64,000 bases of DNA, taken from the NCBI RefSeq assembly GCF_003113895.1, contig NZ_BDUD01000001.1:1277821-1341820 (forward strand), given 5' to 3'. Below, in pieces: positions 57,103 to 64,000 of the stretch. The stretch is from Nostoc commune NIES-4072 (GTDB lineage Bacteria; Cyanobacteriota; Cyanobacteriia; Cyanobacteriales; Nostocaceae). A program made the translations under genes and the position numbers. Below the pieces are notes generated by a model, which was given only the letters and a program-made list of their open reading frames with translations, was not told the origin of the DNA and ran no database searches. Every line of letters begins with the position of its first letter. The stretch's first letter is position 1.

Positions 57103-58295
57103 GTACGCTCAAAGGTTCTATAGCCAGACCGTAAACTAACTCGATACCGACCATCGGGACGGATACAGATAGCTTCTAATTCTGTGTCAGTTTGTATAGC
57201 ATTTCCTAAGTAATCTGCTAACAGACGAGGTACTTGCTCGTTACCACCACGAATGGTGTAACGTTCATCGCTTTCACCGTAGACTGAGAATGTATCGGTG
57301 TTAGTACCAATTAAAAACACCAGATTCAAACACGATTGTTCTGCTGCTTCTCGTCCATACTCAGTAGTATAGGCAACATACAGCATTTTTTGCAGAATGG
57401 GATTAATTTTTGCTTGTTCTAAATACTCTGCAATGGAGGTATTATCTAAATAGGACTTACGCACTGTACAAAATAACTATCTTGTGCATCAACCTAAATA
57501 CGTTGTTTCGGGCTTTTATCAATCACCTTTGATTGAGTGCGTAGGCGTAGCCCGCCGCAGGCATCGCTAAAATCTCATTGAAAAATCTAGCTATCAGCCT
57601 TGAAAACTCCATCTGTTATTTTGGCTTTTCTGTCAATGCGTAAGTTCTACTAAAGTGAAAGTTGCCTGATTGTAAGAGCGATAATTTACATCTCCATCCC
57701 CAATGGCAACTAAATCCTCGTCAATTTTCTGTGCTAAAGGAATAAAGTAATTAATAATTTCTAGTTCAGGAATTTTGCGTCCTTGAAAATACCATGTTTC
57801 TGGCACTAATCCTTTATCAGTAGCGAGTAGATCGACGATTGTTAAACCAAGTTCTTGAGCAAGCGATCGCAATTCAAATCTAGAAAGAGATTGAATTTCT
57901 CCAGACTTTCCTTCTGTTTCAGCCAGCAATCTAGCGTTTTCCAAGGCAATATCCAAATCTGCTTTTGTCCTATCTGCGTATGTTTTTGTTGCATTACTAA
58001 TTTCTTCAGATTTCTCAAGTGTTACTAGTTTCGTTGACTCTATTGTATTGAAAACATTTTCTATTTGCGTAAGGTAATCGAATCGGCTTGTTTTGTCTGT
58101 ATCAAAAGTACTTCTTCTTTCTAATTGCGTAAGGTAATTAGATCGGCTTGTATTGTCTGTAGGATGATAATGAATTTTAACTGGAGTACTTGAATTCGTA
58201 TCTCGGAAGCTTATTGCGAAAGCACTGCTGGTTACCAAAACACAGGATAAAACAGCTATTACTAACCACTTGTTATTAATGCGAAATCTAAACAT
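57060..58295 (-). pseudogene. Flavin amine oxidase remnant, MITE-split and missing its FAD domain
   Basis: Two frames belong together. The upstream part (58295 down) ends SYNQATFTL, and the downstream part continues DNTSIAEYLEQAKINPILQ, then YVAYTTEYGREAAEQSCLNL and SVYGESDERYTIRGGNEQVP, the interior of amine/L-amino-acid oxidases. Removing the MITE (57451-57649) plus one CTAAA rejoins them in frame. The part from LRSLAQELGLTIVDLLATDK onward is oxidase-like, but the N-terminal GxGxxG FAD domain is absent. In its place are a signal peptide (WLVIAVLSCVLVTSSAFA) and a 20-residue duplication (TSRSNYLTQLE / TSRFDYLTQIE). The C-terminus is cut at LLTLPFSTL and overlaps the protease 3' end by 43 bp. 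Unlikely to be an active oxidase. The 220-residue N-terminal frame might still yield a secreted protein. Confidence 0.85.
57451..57649. mobile_element. 199-bp MITE, AGGACTTACGCA family, copy 3
   Basis: Termini TAGGACTTACGCA / TGCGTAAGTTCTA (one mismatch), flanked by perfect CTAAA duplications (57446-57450, 57650-57654). It is longer than the 93-bp copies and contains another dispersed repeat (57538-57567). Its right end supplies the stop codon of the upstream oxidase fragment. Confidence 0.88.
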
Positions 58296-58397
58296 TTTAT
58301 CCTCTGATTTCTAGTTGGTGATTTTCAAACATTTAAACTATTTAGGTAAAAAGCCTAGTAGTTTACTCTGTACTTATTGATAAAAAGCATAGGATTT

Positions 58398-58667
58398 TAT
58401 AGCAATCCTAAATCATTGATAAACTTCTTTCATTCTTTCCTTAGAGGATGTTTGAAAAGTGTTCCAACGTGTGTTTCACTACCCTAGTTACCGAGAAACA
58501 GCTACGAAAGAATCGGAGTTTTGGGATTTGAGATCGTGCCCCTGATTTCCACTTGAGGCTCAAGATGACCCTTTTCAAACAACCTCTTAACACCCTTGGC
58601 GCCTTCTCTACAAGACGCTATGCAAAGGCGGTTCGATAATTTTCACAACTCAAATAGGATTGCTATA
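58398..58667. mobile_element. Outer inverted-repeat element (TATAGCAATCCTA ends)
   Basis: TATAGCAATCCTA at 58398 and its exact reverse complement ending at 58667. Solo copies of this motif are at about 29690 and 20752 (the latter shorter). The element encloses an IS5-type MITE, so the two are nested. Target duplication unclear. Confidence 0.6.
58444..58586. mobile_element. 143-bp IS5-type MITE
   Basis: 16-bp ends GAGGATGTTTGAAAAG / reverse complement of GAGGTTGTTTGAAAAG (one mismatch), flanked by a TTA direct repeat (58441-58443, 58587-58589). GAGGTTGTTTGAAAA-type ends with a TNA duplication are typical of the IS5/IS1031 group. No transposase. Confidence 0.75.
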
Positions 58668-58848
58668 GCTTGTCAAAAACATTAGACAAAAACAATTTAT
58701 CATTGATATTTATTTTCTTAAAGAGAGTAATATATCTTTACAAGATGCAAATAACTATCTTGATTAAATAAATAAATCAATTCACAACATAGAACTATAA
58801 AGACAAGGTTATAAATCTTTCCTTTAGGTTTAACCATAAACACTACAA

Positions 58849-58974
58849 TAGACCTCTTGCAAAAGTCAGAAAATCAGGAATGTCATTTTGAGCGTAACGC
58901 AGGGGAGAGAAAAATTTCACTAGATGTTTCGCCTTGCTCAAGATGACAATTTAAGTATTTATGCAAGAGGTCTA
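58849..58974. mobile_element. 126-bp MITE, TAGACCTCTTGCA ends
   Basis: Perfect 13-bp inverted ends TAGACCTCTTGCA / TGCAAGAGGTCTA; the outer TA on each side may be the duplicated target, as for IS630-type elements. No coding capacity. Confidence 0.75.
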
Positions 58975-59072
58975 ATTTTTTGGAACCCTCAAAAAATCAA
59001 CTTAGCGATCGCTTAACGTTTTTGAGCGTAGGTCACTTCCAGATAACGATAAAAACAGCAGAGGCTATAAAC

Positions 59073-60569
59073 CTATCTGACGGAAAATGCCTCACTGAAC
59101 CGCCGCGTCACAGGTTCAGTGATGAATGTCAAAATTGATTTTTTACGAGTGACAATTTCACCTGAAGCAGACATACCTGGTGTAAACTCTACTTCTTGAC
59201 CCCGCACGTTAACTGAGTGTTTATTTAGCCTAATTCTGGTCGGAAAAACTAAGCCTAATTCTTTATCAACAATTGCATTCGGACTGACTTGCATAACTTC
59301 CCCATTCACAGTGCCAAATTCCTGGAAAGGGAAAGTCGCCATTTTTACTTTTGCCTTCATTCCTTGACGAATAAAGCCGATATCGCGGTTGAGAACTTTC
59401 ACCTCTAGGAGCATTTCTTCTCCTTCCGGCAAAATTGACAGCAATTCTTCACCTGATTGCACTGGCCCCTTGGTGGCTTTAACTCTGTATATTGTACCGG
59501 CAACGGGAGCCTCAATTGTTTCTAAAGCTTGCTGCTTCCTCGCCTGTTCTAATTGACCTTGAACAGTTGTCAGTTCTTCTTTACGCTTGTTGAACTGGGT
59601 CAAAATTTCACTTTGACGTTCTGACGCTACACGCTGGGCTTGACTACGTGCAGCATTGTAAGCTTGTTCTGCTTGGCGAATTTCTTGGACTTGAGCAGCA
59701 ATATCTTTTTCTAATGATGTGACTTTATCTTGAGCCTCTGTTATTTTATTCTGGGCGTTAGTCACTTCATCTTGCGATCTAGTGATTTCTGTCTTTGCAC
59801 GAGTTAATCTTTCTTGGGCATCCAAGTAATCGACACGAGGTACAGCACCAGGAGTCATTAAGCTACGTAAGCTTTTTTCCCTTTCTTCGGCAAGTGCCAA
59901 ATTACTTTCAATTTTAATTCGGATGCTATCTGCGTTGGCAAGGTTGGTTTTGGCATTGGCAACGCTGCTTTTGGCATTAACTAAGTTGTCTTGCAACCGA
60001 GTCAAGCGGACTTTGGCTTGATCTATGAGTGATTTTTGGCGATTTGCTTCTGCTTCCGCCCCTGCTTGACGTGCTTGGAAGTCTTGCAGGCGGGAGTTTA
60101 AAAGTTCATCTTGCACTTTCGTTCCAGTAGTTTTGCCTCCGGTGCGTTCTGCATCCAAACGTTGCAAATCGTCCTGAATCAATCTAGAAGATTTGGCTAG
60201 GCGGGAAACATCGGTTATTTGCAAGTCTGGATCTTTTTGAATCAGAACTTGACCTTTAGTAACGCGATCGCCTTCTTTGACTTTAACAGCAACAATTGAC
60301 CCCCCACCCAAGGATGTCACCGGTCTTACCTGTGTGGAAGCAATTAATTCTCCTGGTGCTGTTGCTACTTCATCTATTTGCGAGAAGTACGCCCAAGCGA
60401 TGGTTCCAAATACGATGACGCTCATCGTTCCCGCTAATAATCTAGTATACAGGGGTGGCAATTCCTGTACCGCCTTCCCCAACTCATAAGTAAGTTGTTC
60501 CTCTGGTTGGGCGAATCGCTCTTTTGTCTGACGTGCTTGAGCAGCATTGACAGCTAGGGAAGATTTCAT
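59073..60569 (-). CDS. HlyD-family membrane fusion protein
   Basis: Periplasmic adaptor of a type I secretion system (498 aa). A single N-terminal transmembrane helix (~45-63; GTMSVIVFGTIAWAYFSQ) is preceded by a cytoplasmic tail. The first lipoyl half (TSLGGGSIVAVKVKEGDRVT) is followed by a long coiled coil (~120-350, with several N-x-x-A heptads) and the second half (IEAPVAGTIYRVKATKGPVQ), then a beta-barrel end (VNVRGQEVEFTPGMSASGEI). It should link the ABC exporter at 52242-54944 to a TolC-type channel encoded elsewhere. ATG at 60569, preceded by a GGGGAGTGGGG repeat. Confidence 0.93.
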   Translation of the reverse strand: MKSSLAVNAAQARQTKERFAQPEEQLTYELGKAVQELPPLYTRLLAGTMSVIVFGTIAWAYFSQIDEVATAPGELIASTQVRPVTSLGGGSIVAVKVKEGDRVTKGQVLIQKDPDLQITDVSRLAKSSRLIQDDLQRLDAERTGGKTTGTKVQDELLNSRLQDFQARQAGAEAEANRQKSLIDQAKVRLTRLQDNLVNAKSSVANAKTNLANADSIRIKIESNLALAEEREKSLRSLMTPGAVPRVDYLDAQERLTRAKTEITRSQDEVTNAQNKITEAQDKVTSLEKDIAAQVQEIRQAEQAYNAARSQAQRVASERQSEILTQFNKRKEELTTVQGQLEQARKQQALETIEAPVAGTIYRVKATKGPVQSGEELLSILPEGEEMLLEVKVLNRDIGFIRQGMKAKVKMATFPFQEFGTVNGEVMQVSPNAIVDKELGLVFPTRIRLNKHSVNVRGQEVEFTPGMSASGEIVTRKKSILTFITEPVTRRFSEAFSVR

Positions 60570-60584
60570 AGAATTTTAGATTTT

Positions 60585-60720
60585 AAAAATGGGGAGTGGG
60601 GAGTAGGGAATGGGGAATGGGGAATAATTGTTTGTTTGTCATTTATATCCTTTCTTTTACTCCTTCCTCCCCAGTACAGACGCGATTAATCGCGTCTCCT
60701 CTACTCCCCATTCCCCATTC
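60585..60720. repeat. Low-complexity inverted repeat with GACGCGA palindrome
   Basis: GGGAGTGGGGAGTAGGGAAT on one side and CTCTACTCCCCATTCCCCAT on the other can form a long imperfect hairpin. The AGACGCGATT/AATCGCGTCT palindrome (60678-60697) lies inside. It separates two minus-strand genes. Confidence 0.6.
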
Positions 60721-61594
60721 AAACTGCTAGATAGCGCCGCAAAAAACTTTCTAATGTCTCTAACTGGAAGTTATAAATCGCTTCTAAATTGGCAATTTCA
60801 TCTTTTGTACAGAAAAATTCATTTGCTAGCAATGTGCGATAAGTTCCTAAAGCTTTTTGGATTTGGGGATTAATTAAACCCAATGCACTTTGTAACCCAT
60901 CAATGGCAAATAGTGGTGAGTTAATTATTACTGGTTGTTTGTTGAAGATCCGGCCAAAAATCCGGGGAATATCTTCTCGTAATAAAATCTCCGGCCCTCC
61001 CACTGGTAAAATCTGGTTGCGAGCGCCTTCAACTGTCACAGAATCCACCACTATCTTTGCTAAATCATCGGTACTGACTATTGAAGTACGGTTTTTGCGA
61101 TCGCCAATCAGCAAATACAATCCCGTTTGCCGAAATTGTTCTACTAGTGGCAGCAAGTTAGATGCTAATCCAGATGGGCGTAAAATAGTGTAATTTAAGC
61201 CACTAGCTGACAAATATCGTTCTACTGCTCGTTTGGCTTTAAATACAGGAGCATCTTCATATCCGCGATCGGCTCCCAGTACAGAAATAAAAACAAAATG
61301 CTCTACGCCATTGGCTTTCGCCTGGTCTATTAGTTCAATATTAGCGCGGTAATCTAAAGATAAGGCATCGCTATCAGAACCGTGGGCGCTGATAACATAC
61401 TTGACACCCCGACTAGCTTTCTGGATATCTCTTTCTTCTAGCAAGTCACCGATGAAAATTTCTGCACCCCGGTGTTCTAACTCGCTATAGCGCGAGGTAA
61501 GGCGGACAAATCCCCTTACAGACTGTTCTCGTTGTCGGAGGAGTCGCACAACTCTGCGACCGATTCCTCCCGTTACTCCAGTTATTAGAAACAT
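60719..61594 (-). CDS. NAD(P)-binding SDR/NmrA-like protein
   Basis: 291 aa atypical short-chain dehydrogenase of the NmrA/Ycf39 kind. Rossmann motif FLITGVTGGIGRRVVRLLRQ, then EIFIGDLLEERDIQKA, VISAHGSDSDAL and EHFVFISVLGADRGYED. No Tyr-x3-Lys catalytic pair is obvious (VFKAKRAVERYL), as in NAD(P)-sensing relatives. ILRPSGLASNLLP is the family substrate-side loop. Probably a redox-sensing or assembly factor; precise role open. ATG at 61594. Confidence 0.85.
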   Translation of the reverse strand: MFLITGVTGGIGRRVVRLLRQREQSVRGFVRLTSRYSELEHRGAEIFIGDLLEERDIQKASRGVKYVISAHGSDSDALSLDYRANIELIDQAKANGVEHFVFISVLGADRGYEDAPVFKAKRAVERYLSASGLNYTILRPSGLASNLLPLVEQFRQTGLYLLIGDRKNRTSIVSTDDLAKIVVDSVTVEGARNQILPVGGPEILLREDIPRIFGRIFNKQPVIINSPLFAIDGLQSALGLINPQIQKALGTYRTLLANEFFCTKDEIANLEAIYNFQLETLESFLRRYLAV

Positions 61595-61695
61595 ATAAAT
61601 ACCTAAATTGAATAGTTACAGGGTTTATATAGGGGTTCGCTCGTTTGTTTGTAAGCCAATAAGTCATACCTTATTTATCTTAATCTCAAAAAATT

Positions 61696-61723
61696 ATCCC
61701 CCACATCTTTGTAGATGCAGGGG
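61696..61723 (-). terminator. Hairpin shared with 62987-63015, after SAP-like gene
   Basis: On the minus strand CCCCTGCATCT pairs with AGATGTGGGGG around ACAA, followed by ATAATTTTTT, 20 bases past the stop of the SAP-like gene. A good Rho-independent terminator by shape, but the same 28-bp sequence recurs 1.3 kb away, so it may be a mobile or dispersed hairpin. Confidence 0.65.
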
Positions 61724-61743
61724 ATGGGGTAATAAGATTAGTT

Positions 61744-62121
61744 TTACTGGCTCAACAAGTCAACAGCTTGTTCAAGCGACATCTTAGCCTTGTGCAAGTT
61801 CAGTAGGTTCTCCTGGTCGTATCGGTCAGGATAGCTCATTTTCCTGCCTTCCAGCGTTATCCGAATTAGTGCTGCTTGCTCATCTGTGGGTGAATTCATC
61901 TCATCTATAGCAGAACTGATTACCTGGATAGCGTTAAAGTTAGGGAATTTTAACCCTTTACCTTGCTTCATTTGTTGCAGGGCTAAAAGTGGAAATGCCA
62001 TCAGAGTTACGATGTACGAGGTTTTGTATCCTGCATTCCCAGTTGGTTTGATGCCGTATCTACGACACAAGTCGCGTAATTCTTTAATAGTCTTGATTTC
62101 AAGTTCGGAACGCGTGAACAT
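61744..62121 (-). CDS. SAP-like small cyanobacterial protein
   Basis: 125 aa from ATG at 62121. The N-terminal half (MFTRSELEIKTIKELRDLCR, then RYGIKPTGNAGYKTSYIVTL) fits a SAP-type DNA-binding motif. The rest (SAIDEMNSPTDEQAALIRIT, GRKMSYPDRYDQENLLNLHK) is helical and conserved. Family unknown to me. The longer frame up to a TTG at 62199 lacks a reasonable start. Divergent from the next small gene. Confidence 0.65.
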   Translation of the reverse strand: MFTRSELEIKTIKELRDLCRRYGIKPTGNAGYKTSYIVTLMAFPLLALQQMKQGKGLKFPNFNAIQVISSAIDEMNSPTDEQAALIRITLEGRKMSYPDRYDQENLLNLHKAKMSLEQAVDLLSQ

Positions 62122-62250
62122 AAAATAGTAGTGTCCATTTTTGAAATTGGATATTGGTGGTTGTACTTCCGGCAAGTTGTAGCAACCACCAAAAAACAAT
62201 TTAATCTGCTGCCTACCAGTGATTCAAGTTATATTTATATTTCTACATAA

Positions 62251-62439
62251 ATGCCTAACCCTAAAGGTCATCCAGAAAATTTAAACCCATTTAAATCAGA
62301 GAGGGAAGAACCTTTAAGTGAGCGTCTTAATTTACGTGTCACAAAAACTATGAAGGAAGAACTATCTACTAAAGATGATCCTCCAGAATTTTGCCGTCGT
62401 GCAATCCAGGAAGCATTAGATAAAGATAGAGAAAAGTAA
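62251..62439 (+). CDS. Small RHH-like conserved protein
   Basis: 62 aa, start MPNPKGHPENLNPFKSEREE. SERLNLRVTKTMKEELSTKD and FCRRAIQEALDKDREK have the strand-helix-helix layout of small ribbon-helix-helix regulators. The MPNPKGxPENLxPF start recurs in many cyanobacterial genomes, as far as I recall. Function not known; possibly a regulator of the divergent SAP-like gene. ATG at 62251. Confidence 0.6.
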   Translation: MPNPKGHPENLNPFKSEREEPLSERLNLRVTKTMKEELSTKDDPPEFCRRAIQEALDKDREK

Positions 62440-62736
62440 TCTCAAAGAAATAGTTGTCCCAAGTGTGTGAATTACTGCAATGAATCAGCAATTAAGCATG
62501 TTGAAAAAGCAATATGCTTGATTGCTTGCGGAAAATACCGAAATAAGAAAGTAAACTGGTGTTTGGGCAATACCGTTCGGATAAGGTTTTTTGATGACAC
62601 GCCGCTAATTGTAGAGACGGCGATTTATCGCGTCTCTTTCCTTAACCGAACCGTATTGCGAGTGGTAATGTAATAACAAAATCCAGATTAAAAATTTCGA
62701 CGTGAGCGAGTCATAACGTGATATAAATTCTTGTTT
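62440..62736. other. Intergenic region
   Basis: A 68-codon frame at 62467 covers a GAGACG-type palindrome (62613-62637) and has no family features, so I do not call it. GACGTGAGCGAGTCATAACG (about 62700) precedes two hairpins. Confidence 0.4.
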
Positions 62737-62786
62737 AGTCCTCTTGAGAGGACTTTCGCTATTAGCCGTAGGTTTCTAACCTATGG
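62737..62786 (+). repeat. Tandem hairpins resembling an IS605-type element end
   Basis: AGTCCTC-TTGA-GAGGACT (62737-62754) is followed by TTCGCTATTAG and CCGTAGG-TTTCTAA-CCTATGG (62766-62786) with GCGGGT after it. This hairpin pair is like the structured right ends of cyanobacterial tnpB-carrying elements, but no tnpA or tnpB is present. Confidence 0.4.
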
Positions 62787-62986
62787 CGGGTGATAAATTA
62801 AAATATAAGATTGTGGATTAAGGTATTTGCATCATTGCAGAATATTGGCATTGCCCACACGTCCGCCTCAGAATAAATTCTGCGGCTCATAGCAAAAGTC
62901 ATCTAAAGCTGACTGAAATTCTTGTTTTACCTGCATTTCCAGCTAAAGGCTAGAAAGAAGCTTGAAAAAATTTTTCCCAATTTAAA

Positions 62987-63015
62987 ATCCCCCACATCTT
63001 TGTAGATGCAGGGGG
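62987..63015 (-). terminator. Repeat hairpin downstream of the S1 gene
   Basis: 28 bp identical to 61696-61723 (ATCCCCCACATCTTTGTAGA onward). On the minus strand it lies ~70 bases after the S1 stop and is followed by ATTTTAAATT, so it may terminate that transcript. Confidence 0.55.
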
Positions 63016-63083
63016 AGTATTAACAATTCAAAATTGTTTCACATGGGCATTTAAACACTTTGTCCAAACACCCCACTTCAAAA

Positions 63084-63986
63084 CTATTCAGCAGCTTTGT
63101 TATTAGCTCTATTAGCACGCGCTTCAGCCGAAGCCATCACCTCATCCATATTCTCTAAGACTTCGCCAGGGAAGTTTTCCAAAACTCTGGTAGAAAGAGC
63201 AACCCGCCCTTTACCCTCATCCAAGTCAATAATTACAGCTTTAATTTGCTGACCAACTTGAAATACCTTTTCTAATGAGTCGATGAATTTTTGGCTTACC
63301 TGCTTGATATGAAGCAAAGCCCCCATACCATTTAAATCGACAAACACACCAAAAGGTTTGATACCAGTAACTTTACCTTCCACCAGTTGACCTAGTTCTA
63401 ATAAGCTGAAGTTGCTAGAACGAGTTGCTAAACGCTGGGAAAGGATGAGTTTATTGGTGTTTTTATTAATTTCCAAAAAGCCCACAGTCAGATTTTGACC
63501 TTTGAGTGCTTCTAAATTATCACGCTCTGCCAGGTGCGATCGCGGAATAAACCCTCGCAAGGAAAGAATATCGACGGTGACACCACCTTTATTTACACCC
63601 ATAACCCGAACTTGCACAGTCTGAGCATTTTCCTGCATTTCCGCCAATCTTTCCCAGATGTGCTGAATTTCCAACTGCTTTCGAGAAAGAGTAACTTGAC
63701 CTTCTGCATCCTGATCTCGGATAATCAAAAACTGCATTTCCTCTTGCAATGGCAGCACTTCCGATAAATCGGTAACTGCTCTCAAAGAAGCCTCATCGCG
63801 CGGCAGAAAAGCTGACGACTTGCCACCAATATCGACATAAGCTCCATCATGGTCAAGTTGGAACACTTTGCCATGTACAACCTGTCCCTTTTGAAACTGG
63901 TAGTCGTGTTTTTCTAGTGCTTTGGCAAAATCGTCCATTGTAAACGGCGAATTGGCTGTTTGAGAAAGTTTCGATTCGGAATTCAT
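63084..63986 (-). CDS. rps1b: S1-domain protein, 30S ribosomal protein S1 homolog (Rps1b type)
   Basis: RNA-binding protein of 300 aa with three S1 domains: ~33-105 (GQVVHGKVFQLDHDGAYVDI), ~120-190 (VMGVNKGGVTVDILSLRGFI) and ~200-270 (GQLVEGKVTGIKPFGVFVDL, ALLHIKQVSQKFI). Cyanobacteria carry a longer S1 (~330-345 aa) and this shorter form (Rps1b/Nbp1), which binds mRNA leaders. The length and the Glu/Ala-rich tail fit the short form. ATG at 63986. The gene is complete within the window. Confidence 0.88.
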   Translation of the reverse strand: MNSESKLSQTANSPFTMDDFAKALEKHDYQFQKGQVVHGKVFQLDHDGAYVDIGGKSSAFLPRDEASLRAVTDLSEVLPLQEEMQFLIIRDQDAEGQVTLSRKQLEIQHIWERLAEMQENAQTVQVRVMGVNKGGVTVDILSLRGFIPRSHLAERDNLEALKGQNLTVGFLEINKNTNKLILSQRLATRSSNFSLLELGQLVEGKVTGIKPFGVFVDLNGMGALLHIKQVSQKFIDSLEKVFQVGQQIKAVIIDLDEGKGRVALSTRVLENFPGEVLENMDEVMASAEARANRANNKAAE

Positions 63987-64000
63987 GACTTTTGAAGATT

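Noticed and set aside
57060..57464. Independent 134-aa protein gene
   Set aside because: Its N-terminal MRKSY comes from the MITE end; it is the downstream part of a split oxidase remnant.
62467..62673. 68-codon plus-strand frame
   Set aside because: Covers a dispersed GAGACG palindrome and has no start signal or family features.
1..64000. CRISPR arrays
   Set aside because: No regularly spaced direct repeats of 25-40 bp were seen; repeat clusters are MITEs, heptamers or low-complexity tracts.

Overview
The window is chromosomal DNA of a filamentous, Nostoc-like cyanobacterium. The evidence is frequent HIP1 octamers (GCGATCGC), an almost canonical ntcA, ferredoxin-type sulfite reductase, an Rps1b-type S1 protein, many cyanobacterium-only conserved proteins, and dense intergenic repeats (heptamer tracts, GGGGAATGGGG-type tracts, palindromes, MITEs).

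Layout. 1-8137: end of a CorC/HlyC-type gene, a large aldo/keto reductase and a dimodular NRPS (A-PCP-C-A-PCP-TE). 9437-22524: exopolysaccharide locus with initiating sugar transferase, Wzx flippase, GT2 glycosyltransferase, Wzy/O-antigen ligase, Wzc-type tyrosine kinase, secreted beta-helix protein and Wza-type SLBB exporter, i.e. most of a Wzx/Wzy machine. 23022-29494: housekeeping and regulation (ABC ATPase, hisB, fabI, ntcA with an NtcA box in its promoter, DUF3084 protein, RNase H-fold protein). 29812-38004: accessory patch with an aldo/keto reductase, a VapBC/FitAB-type pair, tRNA-Ser, metallophosphoesterase, nadA, tRNA-Tyr, tRNA-Thr, a tyrosine recombinase beside tRNA-Thr, a frameshifted PD-(D/E)XK endonuclease beside tRNA-Arg, and a hypothetical gene. 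38129-51080: mostly conserved single genes (membrane protein, HTH/acidic protein, cutA, ADP-ribosylglycohydrolase, sir, Uma2, rsmE, TPR protein, lipase, VOC protein, DUF92 phytyl-phosphate kinase-like). 51511-60569: candidate type I secretion locus with a parvulin-type PPIase overlapping a cyclic-nucleotide-binding ABC exporter, a subtilisin without Sec signal, and an HlyD adaptor, invaded by several MITEs. 60719-63986: NAD(P)-binding protein, SAP-like protein, small conserved protein, repeated hairpins and Rps1b.

The strongest non-obvious signals are gene disruptions by small mobile elements that can be reconstructed at base level. A 150-bp MITE with a TA duplication splits an outer-membrane beta-barrel gene, and removing it restores the frame. 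A 199-bp MITE with a CTAAA duplication splits an amine oxidase remnant, and removing it rejoins the two frames. Two 93-bp relatives with the same termini and perfect 5-bp duplications lie elsewhere. The most system-like accessory feature is the secretion locus, in which the exporter carries an N-terminal nucleotide-sensor fold and a catalytically dead C39 domain. All functions are read from motifs by eye; no searches were run.
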